The notes under the pieces are model-generated. The model worked only from the letters and a program-made list of their open reading frames with translations, was not told where the DNA came from and made no database searches. This document shows, piece after piece, positions 5,525-6,144 of a stretch of DNA of 6,144 nt (within the stretch, counting starts at the first letter, position 1; each line of letters starts with the position of its first letter). A program made the position numbers and the translations under genes. The DNA lies in contig JBOHPP010000157.1 in assembly GCA_050731755.1 (NCBI GenBank), forward strand, positions 1 to 6,144. Direction: 5' to 3'. The DNA comes from JBOHPP01 sp050731755 (lineage in GTDB: Bacteria; Methylomirabilota; Methylomirabilia; Rokubacteriales; CSP1-6).

Positions 5525-5916
5525 CGCAGCGCGACCGCGCTCTTGTTGGCGACCGGAACGGCAGCGTTGAGGAACATCCCCCGCTGCATCTCGACCACCG
5601 AGGTGCGCTCGGCGCCGAACTGCTCGATCAGGTAGCTGGCCGCGATCTCCGGCTGCAGGACATCGCCGCAGGAGAAGATGTCGACGGCGGCGTACCGATA
5701 CTCCGGCCACGTGTGGATGGACAGGTGGGACTCGGCGATGACGACCACGCCGCTGATGCCGAAGGGGTTGAACTCATGGAAGACGACATCGACGATCGTC
5801 GCCTGCGCCCGCTTCGCCGCCTCGATGAGTGCGCCCTTGACGGCCTCGAGGTTGTTGATGGCGTCCGAGTCGCAATCGAACAACTCGAGCAGCATGTGTC
5901 GTCCCAGCGCGTTCAA
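5521..5916 (-). CDS. speH: S-adenosylmethionine decarboxylase proenzyme, prokaryotic class
   Basis: This 131-residue proenzyme decarboxylates S-adenosylmethionine to give the aminopropyl donor for SpeE. It self-cleaves to form a pyruvoyl cofactor. VVIAESHLSIHTWPE (58-72) holds the cleavage site between Glu62 and Ser63. His68 and Cys83 (in DIFSCGD) are the processing and catalytic residues. These four positions have the same numbers as in the Thermotoga maritima enzyme (family knowledge). Expected products are a 62-residue beta chain and a 69-residue pyruvoyl alpha chain. The TTG at 5916 is chosen as start because it gives the family-typical MNALGRH N-terminus and lies 9 nt after a good AGGAGG. 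The next ATG (Met8) would lose LGRH and sit too far from the ribosome site. This is the first gene of the speH-speE-DUF4321-maf operon and overlaps speE by 4 bases. Confidence 0.96.
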   Translation of the reverse strand: MNALGRHMLLELFDCDSDAINNLEAVKGALIEAAKRAQATIVDVVFHEFNPFGISGVVVIAESHLSIHTWPEYRYAAVDIFSCGDVLQPEIAASYLIEQFGAERTSVVEMQRGMFLNAAVPVANKSAVALR

Positions 5917-5925
5917 TCCTGGGGC

Positions 5926-5931
5926 CCTCCT
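5926..5931 (-). promoter_or_regulatory. Shine-Dalgarno site deciding the TTG start of speH
   Basis: On the minus strand AGGAGG lies within AAAGGAGGG, 9 nt before the TTG start codon. It is preceded by a second purine run (AAGGAG), so the leader end is unusually purine-rich. It selects the TTG over the ATG seven codons later. Confidence 0.85.
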
Positions 5932-5964
5932 TTCTCCTTCTCGTCCATCTACCGCACGTCTCCT

Positions 5965-5987
5965 GCGACGCGCTCGCGAGCCGTCGC
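5965..5987 (-). other. Hairpin in the speH leader
   Basis: On the minus strand GCGACG pairs with CGTCGC, and inside it the palindrome GCTCGCGAGC extends the stem with a single-base bulge. It lies between the predicted transcription start (about 6023) and the ribosome site, roughly 33 nt upstream of the AGGAGG. It could act as a stabilising 5' hairpin, part of a leader regulator or a protein-binding palindrome. No known riboswitch pattern was recognised. Confidence 0.55.
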
Positions 5988-6029
5988 TGTTACTGGTCGA
6001 AATCGTTCACGGATTCCAAATTCTGATTC

Positions 6030-6058
6030 ACTGTAGGGTCGGGTGTAGGGGATTGCAA
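6030..6058 (-). promoter_or_regulatory. Putative sigma70-type promoter for the speH operon
   Basis: On the minus strand TTGCAA (6058-6053) and TACAGT (6035-6030) are separated by exactly 17 nt. Each matches 4 of 6 bases of the -35 and -10 consensus. The segment around 5995-6066 is conspicuously AT-richer than the rest of the window, as expected for a promoter. Transcription would begin near 6023, leaving a leader of about 105 nt before speH. This is a sequence match only. Confidence 0.55.
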
Positions 6059-6059
6059 G

Positions 6060-6107
6060 AAAAAAACGCTCTCGGAACCGCTCGGCGGGCGTCGGCGACG
6101 CGAGCGT
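6060..6107 (-). terminator. Possible intrinsic terminator of a gene beyond the right edge
   Basis: Read on the minus strand, ACGCTC (6107-6102) can pair with GAGCGT (6071-6066) and is followed directly by a run of six or seven T. The 30-nt interior contains a further GCGTCG/CGACGC hairpin (6089-6094 with 6096-6101). It would end a minus-strand transcript just upstream of the speH promoter. The outer stem is short with a long interior, so the call is tentative. Confidence 0.35.
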
Positions 6108-6112
6108 CGGCG
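6089..6112. repeat. GC-rich direct repeat at right edge
   Basis: GCGTCGGCG occurs at 6089-6097 and again at 6104-6112, a 15-base period. The first copy lies in a palindrome GCGTCG-G-CGACGC. The remaining bases to 6144 are similarly rich in CG dinucleotides, with no gene that can be supported. It may be chance in high-GC DNA or the 3' part of a gene beyond the window. Confidence 0.4.
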
Positions 6113-6144
6113 GCGACGTCGGACCGCGCCGCGGAGACGCGCGC

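Noticed and set aside
4622..5635. Long plus-strand open frame opposite speE and speH.
   Set aside because: It is an antisense shadow; all catalytic motifs of SpeE and SpeH are on the minus strand.
5952..6143. Minus-strand frames that stay open from the right edge, one to a TAG near 5952 and another to a TAA at 5992-5990, which could be the C-terminus of an upstream gene.
   Set aside because: They are open mainly because the DNA is GC-rich, show Arg-rich low-complexity translation (runs of Arg from CGN repeats), and match no family I recognise. The same stretch contains a credible promoter and leader. More sequence to the right would decide.
1..6144. CRISPR array, tRNA, rRNA or prophage genes.
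   Set aside because: No regularly spaced repeats, cloverleaf with T-loop and CCA-like end, rRNA conserved blocks, or phage/transposase motifs were seen on either strand.

Overview
The window is high-GC bacterial chromosomal DNA, densely packed with short or negative intergenic distances and a strong GC bias at third codon positions. Starts are mostly non-ATG: murG, speE, the DUF4321 gene and maf appear to use GTG, and speH uses TTG. The content is mainly housekeeping: peptidoglycan precursor synthesis, DNA repair, polyamine synthesis and nucleotide-pool sanitation. One NMT1/TauA-type periplasmic binding protein is also present. The style (very GC-rich, orphan NMT1-type binding protein, SpeH-type AdoMet decarboxylase next to a Thermus-like aminopropyltransferase) would fit an uncultivated lineage such as Rokubacteria/Methylomirabilota. 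That placement is an inference from general impression, not from a marker gene.

Layout. Bases 2-1953 (+) hold the 3' part of ddl (D-Ala-D-Ala ligase, N-terminus outside the window) and murG, coupled by a 4-base GTGA overlap. Bases 1948-2097 are a long imperfect inverted repeat with two inner hairpins. It lies between convergent genes, and the stop codons of both neighbours are inside its arms. Bases 2092-2799 (-) encode an HhH-GPD DNA glycosylase of the endonuclease III superfamily that lacks the catalytic Lys. Bases 2798-3763 (+) encode a secreted NMT1/TauA-like binding protein whose ATG overlaps the glycosylase ATG at a CATG palindrome.

Bases 3735-5916 (-) form one tight operon, read right to left: speH (AdoMet decarboxylase proenzyme), speE (aminopropyltransferase), a DUF4321-like small membrane protein, then maf (nucleotide pyrophosphatase). 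Junctions are a 4-base overlap, an 8-base gap and a 6-base gap. A plausible sigma70-type promoter (6030-6058), a roughly 105-base leader with a hairpin (5965-5987) and a good Shine-Dalgarno site precede speH. The right edge (6060-6144) is a GC-rich repeat-bearing stretch with a possible terminator for a gene beyond the window.

How the genes work together. Ddl makes the D-Ala-D-Ala dipeptide for the peptidoglycan stem, and MurG adds GlcNAc to lipid I to form lipid II. SpeH makes decarboxylated AdoMet, the aminopropyl donor used by SpeE. The most distinctive structural signal in the window is the cruciform/three-way-junction element at 1948-2097. No CRISPR array, tRNA, rRNA, insertion sequence or phage gene was seen.
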